Source of the DNA: Uranotaenia lowii
Lineage: Eukaryota > Arthropoda > Insecta > Diptera > Culicidae
Direction: 5' to 3'
Assembly: GCF_029784155.1 (NCBI RefSeq)
Contig: NC_073691.1
Span: forward strand, 20,922,006-20,986,005
DNA length: 64,000 nucleotides
The number at the start of each line of letters is the position of its first letter. Position 1 is the stretch's first letter. The notes beneath the pieces were generated by a model. It was not told the DNA's origin. It saw only the letters and a list, made by a program, of their open reading frames with translations, and did no database searches. Shown here piece after piece: positions 1 to 12,155 of the stretch. Position numbers and translations under genes: made by a program.

Positions 1-1525
1 TATGTGTGGTTAATTTTTAATAATTAGCGAAGTCCGAACAGGCTCCTCGAGAATCTTGTTATTTTGAACTCTTGAAGTAACTTGATGATAAAAATCATCC
101 CAGCCTCTTGAAACTATTTTCATAACCATTTATCTTGTCTTCTGTTTGATCACACCAATTTGTCTCAAACGAAACAAGATAACGACAACAACGTACTTTT
201 GTTGAATAAAGTGATTTATCTTTTTTGTTTCGTCGAGCAAGACAAACGTAATAGGCCCGTTTATCGCGGCTAAATCAAATTGCCGACCCTTTCCCTTTCA
301 TTTGAACTTTTGATGTTCAACCCCCGAAAATTGTCTCGCTCATAAGTGCTTTCGATTCATTTAGTCGTTGTTGTTGTCGTTCATTTCATTGTTGATGTTG
401 TTTTTTTTGTTGGAATAAATTTTCCACCGAAACACATACGATTTCGTCCTCCAGTGAGCAGCACACGCTCGAAGTTGTTGTTGATTTAAAAATAATCGGA
501 AAAATGCTAAAACCCAATCAAAGGTGCGTTGACCTTTTTTGGGTTTTTAGGGGGGAGTGTAATTTATAAATCTTTAAGCCACTTTGGTTGGAGTCAACAA
601 AACTGCCAATCACTGCCGCCTACTGCGCTGTTTTATTCGCGCGCGCGCGCGCCCAAAACCGCCACCATGTGAATGAATGGTGAAGGTGATAGGAGTGAGG
701 TTAGGTTTGCGACTGCCTTTGTAGGAGGTGTGAGCACAATTAGTGTCTAAACGATTTTGATCGTGTTCGTCTTTTCTTTCCCCATTTTATGGCTGCTACT
801 AGCCTACTGCTTCGCCTAGCTTTGGTACATTGTTTTCGCCTATCAGTTCAGGAAGTGAAGTTTTGATTCAACTTTTAAAAGCTACCGGGCGGTTTTTTTT
901 CTATTCGAATGTGTTGTACATTTTTTGGTTTATCGCATTTTTTCTTGTTGACGAGAAGTGCAGCGATTAATGAGCTGGAAAACGATTGGCATCTTAGATA
1001 GGTGTGTCTTTCGAAAATGGCAGAATAATAGCTTTATTGAAGTCATCTAGTTAAGCTTTCGTGGGAATTTTCATGAAAAATCCCTTGTTATGAATTTATA
1101 ACTATTTCACCAAATATTTTCAAAACAAAAAACCTTTTAACTGATAACAGAAAATCTGTTCGCCTTGGAAACAATAGCCCAAAACGAACGGTGCAATTTC
1201 GACGCCAAAATGGAACGTTCCAAATCCATTAACAATCAGAGCCACGAAAAAACAACGAAACAAATTCCAACGATAAGCTTGGACTTGTTATCAATTTCTT
1301 TATCGAAGTTTTGCCCACACTTACTCATAACTGTATGTACAAATCTGTGCCGTGAGTCGAACATTCCAGACAGAGTTTGGCAAGTAAGGAATTTTGTGCG
1401 TTAACTTGTTGGGCGTTCTTCTTCCTACCTGCTCAAAAACAATCCCGAACATTTGAACAAACAAAATTTGTTGTCAGTATCCTTCGCAGTTTGTGGAAAT
1501 AAATGGGAACCACTTTTGAGTACGA
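1..1525. other. Unique non-coding stretch
   Basis: I see no gene here. The stretch is moderately AT-rich unique sequence with T-rich runs and a short alternating CG run near 639-652. Open frames are under 80 codons and do not look coding. It ends where the 7-bp satellite begins. Confidence 0.6.
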
Positions 1526-3660
1526 AGTTCAGACTTCAGTTATTTTCATAATTGCACTAATTTATGTCAAAATTCTGAAGCCTTAAGCCTGAAATCTAAA
1601 GTCTGAAGCCTGAATTTTGAAGCCTAAAGACTGGTCTGAAAATCGAAAGACTGCGGACTTCAGACTTCAGACTTCAGATTTCAGACTTCATACCAGACTT
1701 CCGACTTCAAACTTTAGACATCGGACTTAAGACTTCAGACTTCAAGCTTCAGACTTCATACTTCAAACTTCAGACTGCAGACTTCATACTTTAGACTTCA
1801 GACTACAGACTTCAGACTGCAGACTTCAGACGGCAGACTTCAGACTGCAGACTTCATACTTTAGACTTCACACTACAGACTTCAGACTGCAGACTTCAGA
1901 CTGCAGACTCCAGATTTTAGACTTCATACCAGTTTTCCGACTTCAAACTTCAGACTTCATACTTCAGACTTCAGACTTGATACTTCAGACTTCATACTTC
2001 AAACTTCAGACGTCAAACGTAAGACTTCAGACTTCGGACATCAGACATCAGAATTTAGCTTTCAGACTTCACACTTCAGACGTAAGACTAGAGATTTGAG
2101 ACTTGACATGTATTTAAGACTTGAAACTTAAGACTTGAGACTTAAGATTTAAGGTTTCATACTCATGAATTATGACTTATGACTTCAAACTTCAAACTTC
2201 AGACTGCCGACTTCATAATTCAGACTTCTGACTTAAAACTTCACACTTCAAGCATGAGACTTGAGACTTGACACCTGAGGCTTAACACCTGAGACTTGAT
2301 TATTTAGACTTCAGACTTAAGACTTCAGACTTCAAACTTCAGACTTTAGACTTTAGACTTCAGACTTCATAATTATGAGTTAAGACTTCAGACTTCATAA
2401 TTATGAGTTAAGACTTCAGACGTCTAACTTCAGACTTCAGACTGCCGACTTCAGAATTCAGAATTCATACCAGACTTTCGACATTAGACATCAAGCTTCG
2501 GACATGAGACATAAGAAATCAGACGTTAGACTTTAGACTTCAGACTTTCGACTTCAGACTTCATAATTATGACTTAAGACTTCAGACGTCTAACTTCAGA
2601 CTTCAAACTTCGGACATCAGATATTAGGAATCAGACGTTAGACTTTAGACTTCAGACTTCACACTTCAGACTTGAGAATTGAGACTTCAGACTTCTATTA
2701 CTTCTGACATCAGATGTCAGACATTAGACTTTTGACTTCAGACTTGACACTTGACACTTTATACTTTTAGACTTCATACTTATGACTTCAGACGTTTTGC
2801 TTCAGACTTCAGACTTCAGTCTTCAGACTACAGTCTTCAGACTTCAGTCTTCAGACTTCAGTCTTCAGACTTCAAACTTCAGATTTGCTTCGGACATCAG
2901 ACTTTAGACTTCACTTTTCAGACATGAGACTAGAGACTTGAAACTTTAGACTTATGACTTATGACTTCAGATGTCTAACTTCAGACTTCGGACTTCAGAC
3001 ATCAGACTTTAGATTTCACACTTCGGGCATGAGACTTGACACTTGAGACTTGAGGCTTGAAATTTCAGACTTTAGACTTGAGATATAAGACTTCATACTT
3101 ATGGCTTTTGACTTCAGACTACAAACTTCAGACTTCAGACTTCAGACTTCGTACATCGGACATCGGACATCAGATATTAGACATTAGGCATCAGACATCA
3201 GACTTCAGGCTTCACATTTCAGGCAGAGACTTGAGACTACATACTTGACACTTGAGGCTTGAAATTTCAGACTTTAGACTTTAGATTTTGGACTTTATGC
3301 TTATGACTTTTGACTTCAGACTTCAAACTTTAGACTCCAGACTTCTGACTCCAGACTTCAGACTTCAGACTTCGCACATCTGAAATCAGACATCAGACTT
3401 TAGACTTCAGAATTCGCACTTCAGAATTCAAACTTCAGACTTGAGACTTGAGACATAATTATTATGACTTAAGACTTCAGACGTCTAACTTCAGAATTCA
3501 AACTTCGGACATCAGACATCAGAAATTAGACTCCAGACTTAACACTTGAAACTTTAGACATCAGTCTTCAGACTTCAAACTTCAGATTTCTTACTTCGGA
3601 CATCAGACATCAGACTTTAAACTTCACATTTTAGACATGAGACTTTAGACTTGAGACACA
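1526..3660. repeat. Degenerate 7-bp satellite (CTTCAGA-like)
   Basis: About 2.1 kb is built from a heptamer close to CTTCAGA, read as 'gacttcagacttcagac'. Frequent variants include CTTCATA, TTTAGAC, CTTGAGA and CATCAGA. Drift between neighbouring units is heavy, unlike the two homogeneous arrays later in the window, so this looks like an old array that is no longer being homogenised. Local phrases recur, such as 'cataattatgagttaagacttcagac' near 2367 and 2396, which shows later segmental duplication within the array. Short open frames inside it follow from the heptamer and are not genes. Confidence 0.93.
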
Positions 3661-5600
3661 ATTCTCAATGGCCGGCAGTTTGGTAAAAAGTATCGTATTT
3701 TACTGTTTGTGTTGTGCAAAATTCCGAAAAAATCGCTTCATTCAATTTCTTTTAATTCGGTTATTCAGTATAACAAATTACCAGAAAAGATTCAATTTGC
3801 AAATTCATAAACAACCTAGAATCTTAATATGGGAATTTCATTTTATCCCCATGACCTTTCCGTTTACGCATTATTCTTATCTCTAGCATCGTGACGTAAA
3901 TGGTGTTTATCAGTTTACCGAGTTACCTTTCGGGATTAAAACATTATAATCACAAACCGATATCGATTTCATCGCTTCTTTGCTGCATAAGCGTGAAATA
4001 TTTTTCTATCTCAATTTTTAAGTGATCGACTTATTTCTTCTTTACTATTTCAAGATCAACCTTGACAGTACCAAGCTGGAAAAGTTAAACAAGGCTATTG
4101 CACTTGACAAATTTCCCAAAGTTTTCCAAATAGAGAAAAAAAGCCAGCTGGAGACCTCATTACGATTTTCGAGAACGGATGACCGATTGCGGGTTGCTAA
4201 ATTTTCTGGGTCACCGTCACCCAGTTTTAATTGACGATGACAGTGAATTTCCTCCAGCTTCTAAATGCTCTTTAATTGTACAAAAGTTTCAAGGGGCGGG
4301 AACGACGATCTTGGAAAACGGTTTAACCGTTTTACACCCTCAATTTAGTAGAAGCACACTTTTCATTTTTTTTTCCTACAGCGGAACGCAATCAATCAAC
4401 CGGGCGATTTTTGCGCTCGCCACTAAACCATTCACTCACCCTGGATTCGTCTCTTAAGATCTGTGATTGCCAACGGTTAGTTATTTAGTAGTTGGTCTTT
4501 CTCGTGGCTTACTTCGATGGGAACCGAAAAATTTGTATCGAACCAAAAAGGCCTGAAAGCTCAACCAAACTAAACTAAACTAAGCAAAACTGAGAAATCT
4601 AGTTAGCCGAGAGCCGCGTGGTCACCACATTATGGTCATTATCTAGGCTAATTGCTTCTGCTGTCTCGGCTGCACACGGTAAATGGAGAAACAGTACCCA
4701 ATGTTTTTTTTCCAACATTAAGTCTAGTAGGCCTGGGGAAGATTGTTCTAAGCAATTTGGATTGGAGAGTGGAAAAACGCAAATCCATCTCTTTACTTGG
4801 AAGTTTGGCCTTAAGAAGTCTGTCTGACAAATGCTCGTGAGGGTGGAGGCTAATGATCATTATGATGATAATGATGATGATTGCAATGTGAAGTTGATGA
4901 TGGTCACCGTTACTAATGGATGTGAGACCTAAGAAGTCACTTACAGAGTGCACTCTCCCAATTGCAATTTTACCTCGCACGTCCAAAGGAGAGCGAGATT
5001 CAAAGGTTACATTAAATTTTACGCGGTGTTGTGGGAATTTTTCTTTAAGGCACCAAAAACATAAATAACTTTCGGTTATGCAACATGGAAGAAAATTTTG
5101 GAAATGAGATGACGCGAACCTTTGAAGCTTAATAAGCTTTGTCAACTGTCAGCGTGCGTCATCAGCCTCTTCAGTCCAGTGACTCAATAGGTCCCAGATG
5201 TTTATCGGAACGGATGCATCAATCAGACGGCTTGTGGTCTCAAAATCAGGTTAAAGTGCCCATTATTGCCTTGAGGGCTTTGCAAAGGATGACGTTGTTT
5301 TTTGAAGTTTCTCCGGTTGAACTCCAACCGTACTTTATTTTTGTCAGCCTCACCCATTCAAAATGCATCCATAATTCAATTTTTTTAAGTGGTAATACCA
5401 ATGGGTCGTCTTAACGCCCGCCCCAAATTTAATCCTGTGCTTTTAATTAAAGGAATTTGAAATGTAGTTTTAACAGGCTGCAAATTTTTAATTAAATTAA
5501 TTTAACACTAAAGCTGGAATTTTTGAACAGTTGGAATCTTGATATTGATTAGAAATGTATATTTTCATATTTAATCTATTAAAACTATAATCAATAGATT
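3661..5600. other. Unique sequence, no recognised gene
   Basis: Base composition here is more balanced than in the surroundings, and a 165-codon open frame lies on the minus strand (4648-5145). That frame contains an isoleucine run from an ATGATG-type microsatellite (about 4853-4885) and no domain I recognise. A T-rich tract ending in 'cctacag' near 4375-4382 resembles a splice acceptor, but no exon can be defended. The block may be an old transposable-element remnant or unique intergenic or intronic DNA. Confidence 0.4.
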
Positions 5601-5966
5601 AAGGTTGCCAGATTGCCTTGGTTTATCCGGGTTTGCCCGGATATCTAATGTAAAATTTGGGAACAGTTCGGACCGGTCCTGTTGCTCGGATTTAATTGAA
5701 AAGCCCGGATATTTATTTATGCTCTAAAATGAAATTTTTTGAGCAAGTTTTATAAAAATAATCATGTAAGATTTTTTTGGAAGCCTTAAATACTTTTTAA
5801 AATCTGTAATGGAGTTTTGATGACATTTTTTTCCATTTTTTTCTTGATTTTTTTTGAGTAATTTCTGGGTTTCGACTAAATTTGCTCGGATATTGCCAGG
5901 ATTTTCGGTCGTCAATTTTGAGATCAAATGCCTGGATTTTGTCCGGCCCAGATACATGCTGAATAA
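5601..5966 (+). mobile_element. TTGCCAG-type MITE, copy 1 (right end degraded)
   Basis: The copy starts AAGGTTGCCAGATTGCC and carries the family hallmarks: repeated 'GCCCGGAT' phrases, a central 'gagcaagttttataaaaataatcatg' region, and a closing stretch of the type 'ggcccagatacatgctgaa'. The same order recurs at 41540-42022 and 54490-54932. The terminal inverted repeat (TIR) expected on the right, CTGGCAACCTT, is missing, and no TSD is readable. It is short and non-coding, so a non-autonomous DNA transposon. Confidence 0.75.
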
Positions 5967-7564
5967 AATCTTATTATAGATAATCTTAATATCTCGAAAA
6001 AAGCAAAACCATTTTTTTTAGTTTGATGTCGGATATTCAGTTTTGAATCATGTGTTCAAATCACTTTTTATTTAAGTACGTTTCTTAACTGAAAACTTCA
6101 TTTTTTTCAAGGTGATGGATATTGTTTTTAGAGAAACTTGGAAAATAAAATATAGAAAAGAACAATACCGTTAATATCTTGAATTTTTCGAATACTGTTA
6201 AACGGTCGCTGACGGAAAGGGAGAACCCGAAATCTACGCTATGATTTCCCATGTTTCCCAAAAGTCTACCCATCACCTTTGAAAATTTAATGATTTCGGA
6301 TTAGTTTTGCAAACCTCAAACTGTAACAAATATTTAAGTCTCAAATGTGGAACTCAAAAAAAATCAGTGTAGTCTTGTTTTTTTTCTACATTCACTACGA
6401 TCAGGAAATGAAGTTTGAATGTAGAATTTCCAATCTGATTATTGAAATTTCAAGCTTATCATCCAATTTGAATCGAGAATCTTATCAGATACAAAATTCT
6501 CAATAACTACAAATTTCATCTTGAATTATCTAATCGGATTCACAAATTCATATTTTTGTTAAGTTAAAAAAACCTCTTCTGCTTGCCTGGAAACCTCTTC
6601 CCCCCTCTCCTCTCCCCCCCCTTTTTTACGGCCATGACTTGTTTTTATATCTTCGATTTTCTTGTTTCCCTCAATTACCTTGATTTTCATAAAGTAATTG
6701 ATTTTCAGACTTTTAAATTCTAAATCATTTTGTATACTTCTAAAATATTCTCAATTATTTTTTTATCATTTTTTCTGCATTGCTTCAATCATTTTTTTGA
6801 TTTTTTATTCGATTTTTGACTTCGTCTTCGTGGTTTTTTTTAATTTTTAAAAATATTTCTCAGTAATCATTTGTTGTTTTTATAATTTTTACTCCATTTT
6901 TTCGATTTGCTTAATTTGCTTAATTTTTTTTTTAATTTTATGGATGTCCGTCATTTTATTGATTTTCCGTGATATTCTTGATTATTTTAATTTTTCAGAT
7001 TTTTTTTAAACTTTAAAATTTTTATTTTTGATTATTATATTTTTTAACCTTAAATTTTTCTTTCTCTTATTGAATTACCCTGATTCTACCAAATGTTTTG
7101 GATTTTCCCCATTTTTAATTCTTGATTTATTTGATTGATTTTGTTTTTTTTTCTGTTTTTCTTAATCTTCAGATTTTCTTGAGTTTCTTGCAATTTTCAT
7201 TTTATGAATTTTATAGATTTAGTTACTTATTTTTATTGTTTTAAATTTCTTAATATTTTTCATATTTTACATTTATATGTTGTTTGCTGGTTTTCTAATT
7301 TCCTTGTTTTTTTTTTGTAATTGTTACATTTTGTTTCCTTTTCAATTTTGTTAACTTTCCCATTATTTTCCATTTTTAACATTTTACATATTCTATATTC
7401 CTTGTTTATCTTGTGTGTTTTTCTAGATTTTCGTGAAATAATTTAATTTTCTAGCAAACTTTTGATTTTGTAATTATTTTTATTTTCTAGATTTACGATC
7501 TTTTTAAGATTTTCATGTCTGTATAGATTTTAAGATTTTCTAGATTTTTTAGATTCTTCCAATG
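5967..7564. other. AT-rich sequence with degenerate TTTTGATTTTC tract
   Basis: No gene is visible. From about 6640 onward the plus strand is dominated by loosely repeated phrases such as 'ttttgattttcttgattttc', with very low G and few coding-compatible frames. It reads as an eroded simple-sequence expansion. Confidence 0.5.
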
Positions 7565-8900
7565 CACAGTGTTCCAAAAATAGAATTTAGCGGGAAACAA
7601 TTATTTGCGTCTTTCCATTGAGTTTGATGCATTTGATTTCTTAGACAAACTTTTACAATAACTGAAGGCGGTCATTTTGAATGAGATAACTTTAGGGTGG
7701 TGCATAAAGTTTCTGAGATATGAAAATTACTTTCTAATTGTGATAAGATAGAGGCCTACACTGTTCTAAAATATTGAAAAACCTTATAATTCATGAAACT
7801 TTGACGAAGACATCAAACAATTTGTTTTCATAAGGTTAGGGTGGTCCTGAAAAATCCGTTTTTCTGTTAGATCTTTTCTGGGTCATATTTTATCAAAAGT
7901 ATTTGTTCGACAAGATTTTAGATATTCATTTTGAACATCTTTTGTGGAAAACGGATTACAATTTTTTTTTTCTGTTTTGATGTTATTAAGCAATTTGAGA
8001 AAAAAATGACTTTTTTCGAGCTACCATAACTCCAAATAGAGCAGGTCGAAAATTTTATCGTTGATTGCGTTTTAAAGTTCATATTACAGTCTTCACAATA
8101 TAGAAAAACTTGGAGATCGGTTTTTTGTTTAAATCGTTTTGTTTGTTTAAATCGTTGTTTGAAGTTTAGTAAAAATCGCTAAAATCTCTAGAACAATAGA
8201 TGAAATTTGTAACTCAGAAACTACTTGACCGATTGATGTGAAATTTGGCATGGAGTAGTTTTTCGAGTAACAATTGTTCCAGTGAAGTTTTGAGTCACTC
8301 CCATATAAGGGAGAGAGGGCTCTCACACATTATAATTGGAAAGTACGATAAAGTTTATTCTAATTCAATCAATTGACAAGTGGTTCTCACCAAGTTTTGT
8401 GAAAATGTATATTTATCACATATAATGGGCCCTCCTTCTTTACCATTGGGGGAAGGGGATTCTTCACTCTTTTTTCAAAACAAATCAAATTAAAAAAAAA
8501 ATAATATATCAATTATTTTCAAAGTTTAACACTCATTATATTGATGTAGACACAATAAAATGCTGAAAAAAAAATCGGAACTTTCATCGCGGAACTAAAC
8601 ACTGCTTCTTATTTTCGGTTCAAACACTTAGGAAAAACAGCTTCATTACAATGCTTTTGTAAATGTTTTAAGTTATGCCAAAAGCATTTTTGATTGTTAC
8701 GATTAGCTTCAAATACAAAATTTTATTCTTGTCCTTAAATCCTATAATTTTCACATATTGTCTAAAAATCGTAAAATTTTTAACATTTTTTCTAAAAAAG
8801 TTGGAATTTAAATTTTTTTGGATAAATGAAGACAAGTTTAACAAAAAAACGTGTTTAATTACACAAAACTTCAAGAAAACCCGTTTGAAACCATCCAATA
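7565..8900. other. Probable eroded interspersed repeat block
   Basis: The block starts with CACAGTGTTCC at 7565, the same heptamer that ends the foldback at 13857-15528. It contains phrases typical of insect repeat families ('gaagacatcaaacaattt', 'gaccgattgatgtgaaatttggcatg'). No matching CACTGTG right end is found in the next 1.5 kb, so limits and class are unsure. Two mirror-image short frames near 8670-8910 are AT-driven and do not look coding. Confidence 0.35.
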
Positions 8901-9139
8901 GATTTTTCTAAGCTGTAGTTCAGGAAATTTTGAGACAAGTTTTTTTTTCGTTTTTCTAGCTATCGTGATCAAAGTAAGGGGAACTTATCATCATTTTATC
9001 GACGTATATTTTCAATTTTGTACCTTTCAAAAATGAATTCAAATATTGAGCTAGAATATCCATCAACCAGTCGATGCGAAAGCTCTTATTACCAAGAACA
9101 TTTCATCCGAAGACATCAATGAGTTGATTTCATGATCAA

Positions 9140-9444
9140 CAGCCAAGCTGCCCGGCTATAGCAGCTGTGCGTGTGTATGTAAGACAGGCAGTAGAAAATA
9201 AAAAAAAGATTCTTGTTTCCAATTCCCATTCAATGGGAATCCATTCTTATTTCCGTTCGCTTCAGAAGACAAAGAACTCTCTTGAAAGGAAGATGGAATG
9301 TATGGCCAGATGGTGCACTGGGTAAGATATCCGACTGGTAAGCCGATATGCGATGTTGCAGTGAGTTGGATAATCAATACCTATTTTTTTTTCTTGATGA
9401 ATTATTAAATATGTATAATGCAATTTTTTTTGTTTTGATTGAAT
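9140..9444 (-). repeat. Truncated fragment of the CTACACCCA composite element
   Basis: This matches, in the same orientation, the region around 11830-12235 inside copy B: 'agctgcccggct..agcagctgtg', 'gtgtgtatgtaa', 'ttcccattcaatggg', a tRNA-like module, and 'gatgaattat..gaatgta'. It stops abruptly where copy A begins. It is a partial copy joined to copy A in the opposite orientation. Confidence 0.7.
9300..9375 (+). repeat. tRNA-derived (Pol III promoter-like) module
   Basis: The segment has an A-box-like 'tggtgcactgggtaagatat' and, about 45 bases on, a degraded B-box area 'gcagtgagttggataatc'. The related module at 13711-13795 (minus strand) keeps the B box better. This copy is probably non-functional. 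Confidence 0.45.
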
Positions 9445-10333
9445 GTACACCCATAGTAGCGGTTGGAAATATCTAATTCCTATTTAGTAAATCTCTGTGC
9501 CATTTAGCCACATTTTATGGGATTTTCATCCTTTTGGATAATTCATCCAAAAAAAATTTATAATGAGAATCGAGCTCACTGTAGCATCTCATCTCGGCTT
9601 GCCAGTCCAATATCTTACCCAGTGCACCATCTGAGTCGGTTAGCAAAAAAAGTTTATTGTCATAGTCTTTCTGCCACCGCCGATAACAAAAAAACGCACT
9701 GCATTGGCCGTCTGCCGTTTGATCGGCTTTTTTATCCTCTCTTGTCTCTTGTCTTTGATAGGAATGGAAAACGAGAAATTGTTTTCTATTGCCGGCCGGT
9801 TTACATACACACGCAAAGCTCATCTTGACTGGTGTTTTTTTGTCTCCGGTTGGAATACACAGCACTTGGTACATCATTCGATAATGTCCTTTCTGGCTGA
9901 TTGTTTCCATCCTGCTTTGTCTTTTGATGAGATATGGGATATGTTTTATTTGGATTCTTTCAGACATATGCAATGCGCCTGCACAGGGAGGACAATGCCA
10001 ATTATAAGAAAGTTTGTTAATGCCAGTATGGCGTAGATTCTTATACCGATAAATCCACTTCCAAGGAAGTTCATTATTGGAGTATAGTCTGATTTGTGTG
10101 TATATGAGAAACAGGCATCAGAATAGCAAAAAAAAACAGTTTCTCGTTTCCAATTCCTATTCAATGGGAATCCATTCCCTTTCCCGTTTCCTTCACAACA
10201 CAAAGGACGAGTATATACCAGTAGTGCTTTTTCAGTCATATCATCTTTGGCGCAGTATACTTTTCGGCATATCTAAGGCATACAGTTAGCTCGGATCGGC
10301 ATTGAATTTTTGCAACCTTTTCTGTGGGTGTAG
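9445..10333 (+). mobile_element. Composite TIR element, copy A
   Basis: The left end reads (G)TACACCCATAG and the right end CTGTGGGTGTAG, so the ends are inverted repeats. Next to them lie related inner sequences ('gcggttggaaatat' on the left, 'ttttgcaacc' on the right). The order of internal phrases matches copy C at 13481-15890: 'tttatgggat.ttc.tccttttggataattcatcc', a minus-strand tRNA-like module, 'ctttctgccaccgccgat', and 'tctttcagacatatg.aatgcg'. There is no transposase, so the element is non-autonomous. I cannot read a clear TSD. This copy preserves the empty target site (CATTG, 9702-9706) for the foldback that interrupts copy C. Confidence 0.75.
9556..9650 (-). repeat. tRNA-derived module, minus strand
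   Basis: On the minus strand it has an A-box-like 'ggtgcactgggtaagatat' followed by 'gtgagctcgattctc', a B-box-like sequence with one change from the GTTCGATTC form. It lies inside copy A and points outward toward that element's left end. Confidence 0.5.
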
Positions 10334-11293
10334 TTTCAACTCAATGGAATCGAACCAGCTGGGTTGGGGACGAATTCCGCGTTTGCCCACTCCGGTCAAC
10401 GAGTGGAACCACTTGAAGTTATTGCTAAAACATAATTCTAAGTAGTAATAGGATTCAATAAGAAAAATACCATTCGTCTGCCTTTTCATCGTCGGATTTC
10501 CAAGGCACGTATCGCTTGTAGGTAGAACGTTTCCGACGGGTTAAAAAATCAATCAATCGCTAATTATTCTCTCCTCGTTCAGCAACAAGCAACTCGGAAA
10601 AGCTTTCGCGACGACGAATCAATCTCACGTCTGCCTGTTCGAGGATTGCTGTTACCGAGACCTAAATCTGGTTAGCACTTACAGTTAGCTTATAATCATG
10701 CGCGGCGATGCGCACCGTTTTTCGTTACCGGCCACTTACTCTGACCATTGGAAGCGCAGAATTACATCCGATCATCGTCGTTGGGTATTCATTGATACCC
10801 GCTGGAAGTGTAGGCCCTACCATGAATCAGTATCCGCACCAGAACTGGTACGGAAATTTCCATCAATGGATGGACACTTAAGGCAACTTTGGGTATGGTG
10901 GCCAGGTGGGAAACCCTTTGGCGCAGCTAATTAAGGCGCATCATATCTTGAGGTGCGTAGAAATTGCGCACCACACCCTGTGGGTTGTAGATTTTTGTCT
11001 TTAATAACAAACGTTTGGAAGCTTAACTTTACCTTTCTTTAGGTTTGTTTTCATTCAACGCTGAAGTTTTACCAGTTAGTCTGTCTGGAGTAAAAGGTGT
11101 CACAATTTCCCTTTGCGAATCAATCGAACTTCTTCGCCAAAATGCCTCTAGCACAGCTTCAAGGCAAATCGCGTACCGGTCAATGAATGTTTGCTGCCCG
11201 GCTATTCAGAGTTGTGTTTTTTTTCTATCACCGTTTCTCGATCGTTAATGGGGAGAATATTACCCAGTGAACAGTAGCCTAGCTTACAGTAAA
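10334..11293. other. Unique interval between copies A and B
   Basis: This interval is more balanced in base composition than its neighbours. It holds the exon-like patch annotated separately at 10822-10905. No other gene is seen. Confidence 0.45.
10822..10905 (+). pseudogene. Exon-like patch with in-frame stop
   Basis: An ATG in fair context (CTACCATGA) opens a frame with low-complexity, protein-like composition rich in Q, N, H, W, Y and G: residues 1-19 are MNQYPHQNWYGNFHQWMDT. A TAA follows at 10879-10881. After it the same frame continues GNFGYGGQ and then meets CAG|GTGGGA at 10905/10906, a plausible splice donor. The composition and the donor suggest a real or former 5' coding exon with a premature stop, and I do not recognise the family. 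A second frame over the same bases (10698-10934) is open but looks less natural. If the TAA is a sequencing error or polymorphism, this could be a live first exon on the plus strand. Confidence 0.25.
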
Positions 11294-11700
11294 CTACACC
11301 CAAAATTCAGCCTCTGTGCCAATGACGTGTAGTCAATTACATAGCATCATTGGTACAAGAAGATAACGCGACCGGTGCTGATTCGATTTGCTCCCACTGG
11401 CATTAATCTCCCAAGTTAACCGAATTGCGTATGTCTGAAAGAAACAAAATAAAAACGTTTGCACGTCCCTCCCTATCGCATCACAAGACGAAAAAGGATA
11501 GAAATAAATACCGGCCAACACCAGGCAGCCAGCGAACCGAGCACTGTGCGTGTGAATGTAGCAAAAGCAACAACAAAAATATCCTTCTAATTCAATCCAC
11601 TGGCACCGGCAAACCACGGCCAAGCTGTGCGTGTGTATGCAGTAAAAGCAACAAAAAAAACATTCCTTCAATTTACCGGCAAACAACCACGCACCGGCCA

Positions 11701-11968
11701 AGCTGCCCGGCTTTAGCAGTTGTGTATATGTAGCGTGTGTATGTAATAGCAGGCGGTAAGCAAACACAGTTCTCATTCAATGGGTTTCCCGTTTCCTTCA
11801 CTCCCGTTCCCTTTCCCGTTTCCATAACAAAACAAGCTGCCCGGCTTTGGCAGCTGTGTATATGTAGCGTGTGTATGTAATAGCAGGCAGTAAGCAAAGC
11901 ACAGTTCTCATTCAATGGGTTTCCCGTTCCTTCACTCCCGTTCCCTTTCCCGTTTCCATCGAAAGACA
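11701..11968 (+). repeat. 134-bp tandem duplication inside copy B
   Basis: Two adjacent units start 'agctgcccggcttt' at 11701 and 11835. Each runs through 'gtgtatatgtagcgtgtgtatgtaatagcagg', 'cacagttctcattcaatggg' and a CCCGTTTCC-rich tail. They differ by only a few bases, so the duplication is recent relative to the element. Confidence 0.9.
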
Positions 11969-12069
11969 AAGGAATGCATTGAAAGAAGGCCAAACGCCGG
12001 GAAGCCGCCGTTGTGCGTTTTTTTCGATTGATCGGTGACAGAAAGCCTATGACAAATATCCCTCGTCCT

Positions 12070-12155
12070 GTATGAAGCTTGAATAGTACACTGGTTAAAA
12101 TGCCGGTCTGGCAAGACGCTATGATAGGTAATTTGAGTTCGATTCCTCACTACGG
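12070..12155 (+). repeat. tRNA-derived module, plus strand
   Basis: It has an A-box-like 'tagtacactggttaaaatg' and a clear B box, GAGTTCGATTCCTC, about 45 bases downstream, followed by 'actacggcgctg'. Acceptor-stem pairing is not preserved, so this is a retroposon promoter relic rather than a tRNA gene. Confidence 0.55.

Noticed and set aside
4648..5145. 165-codon minus-strand frame
   Set aside because: It contains a microsatellite-derived isoleucine run, has no recognisable domain, and is overlapped by plus-strand frames. Insufficient for a gene call.
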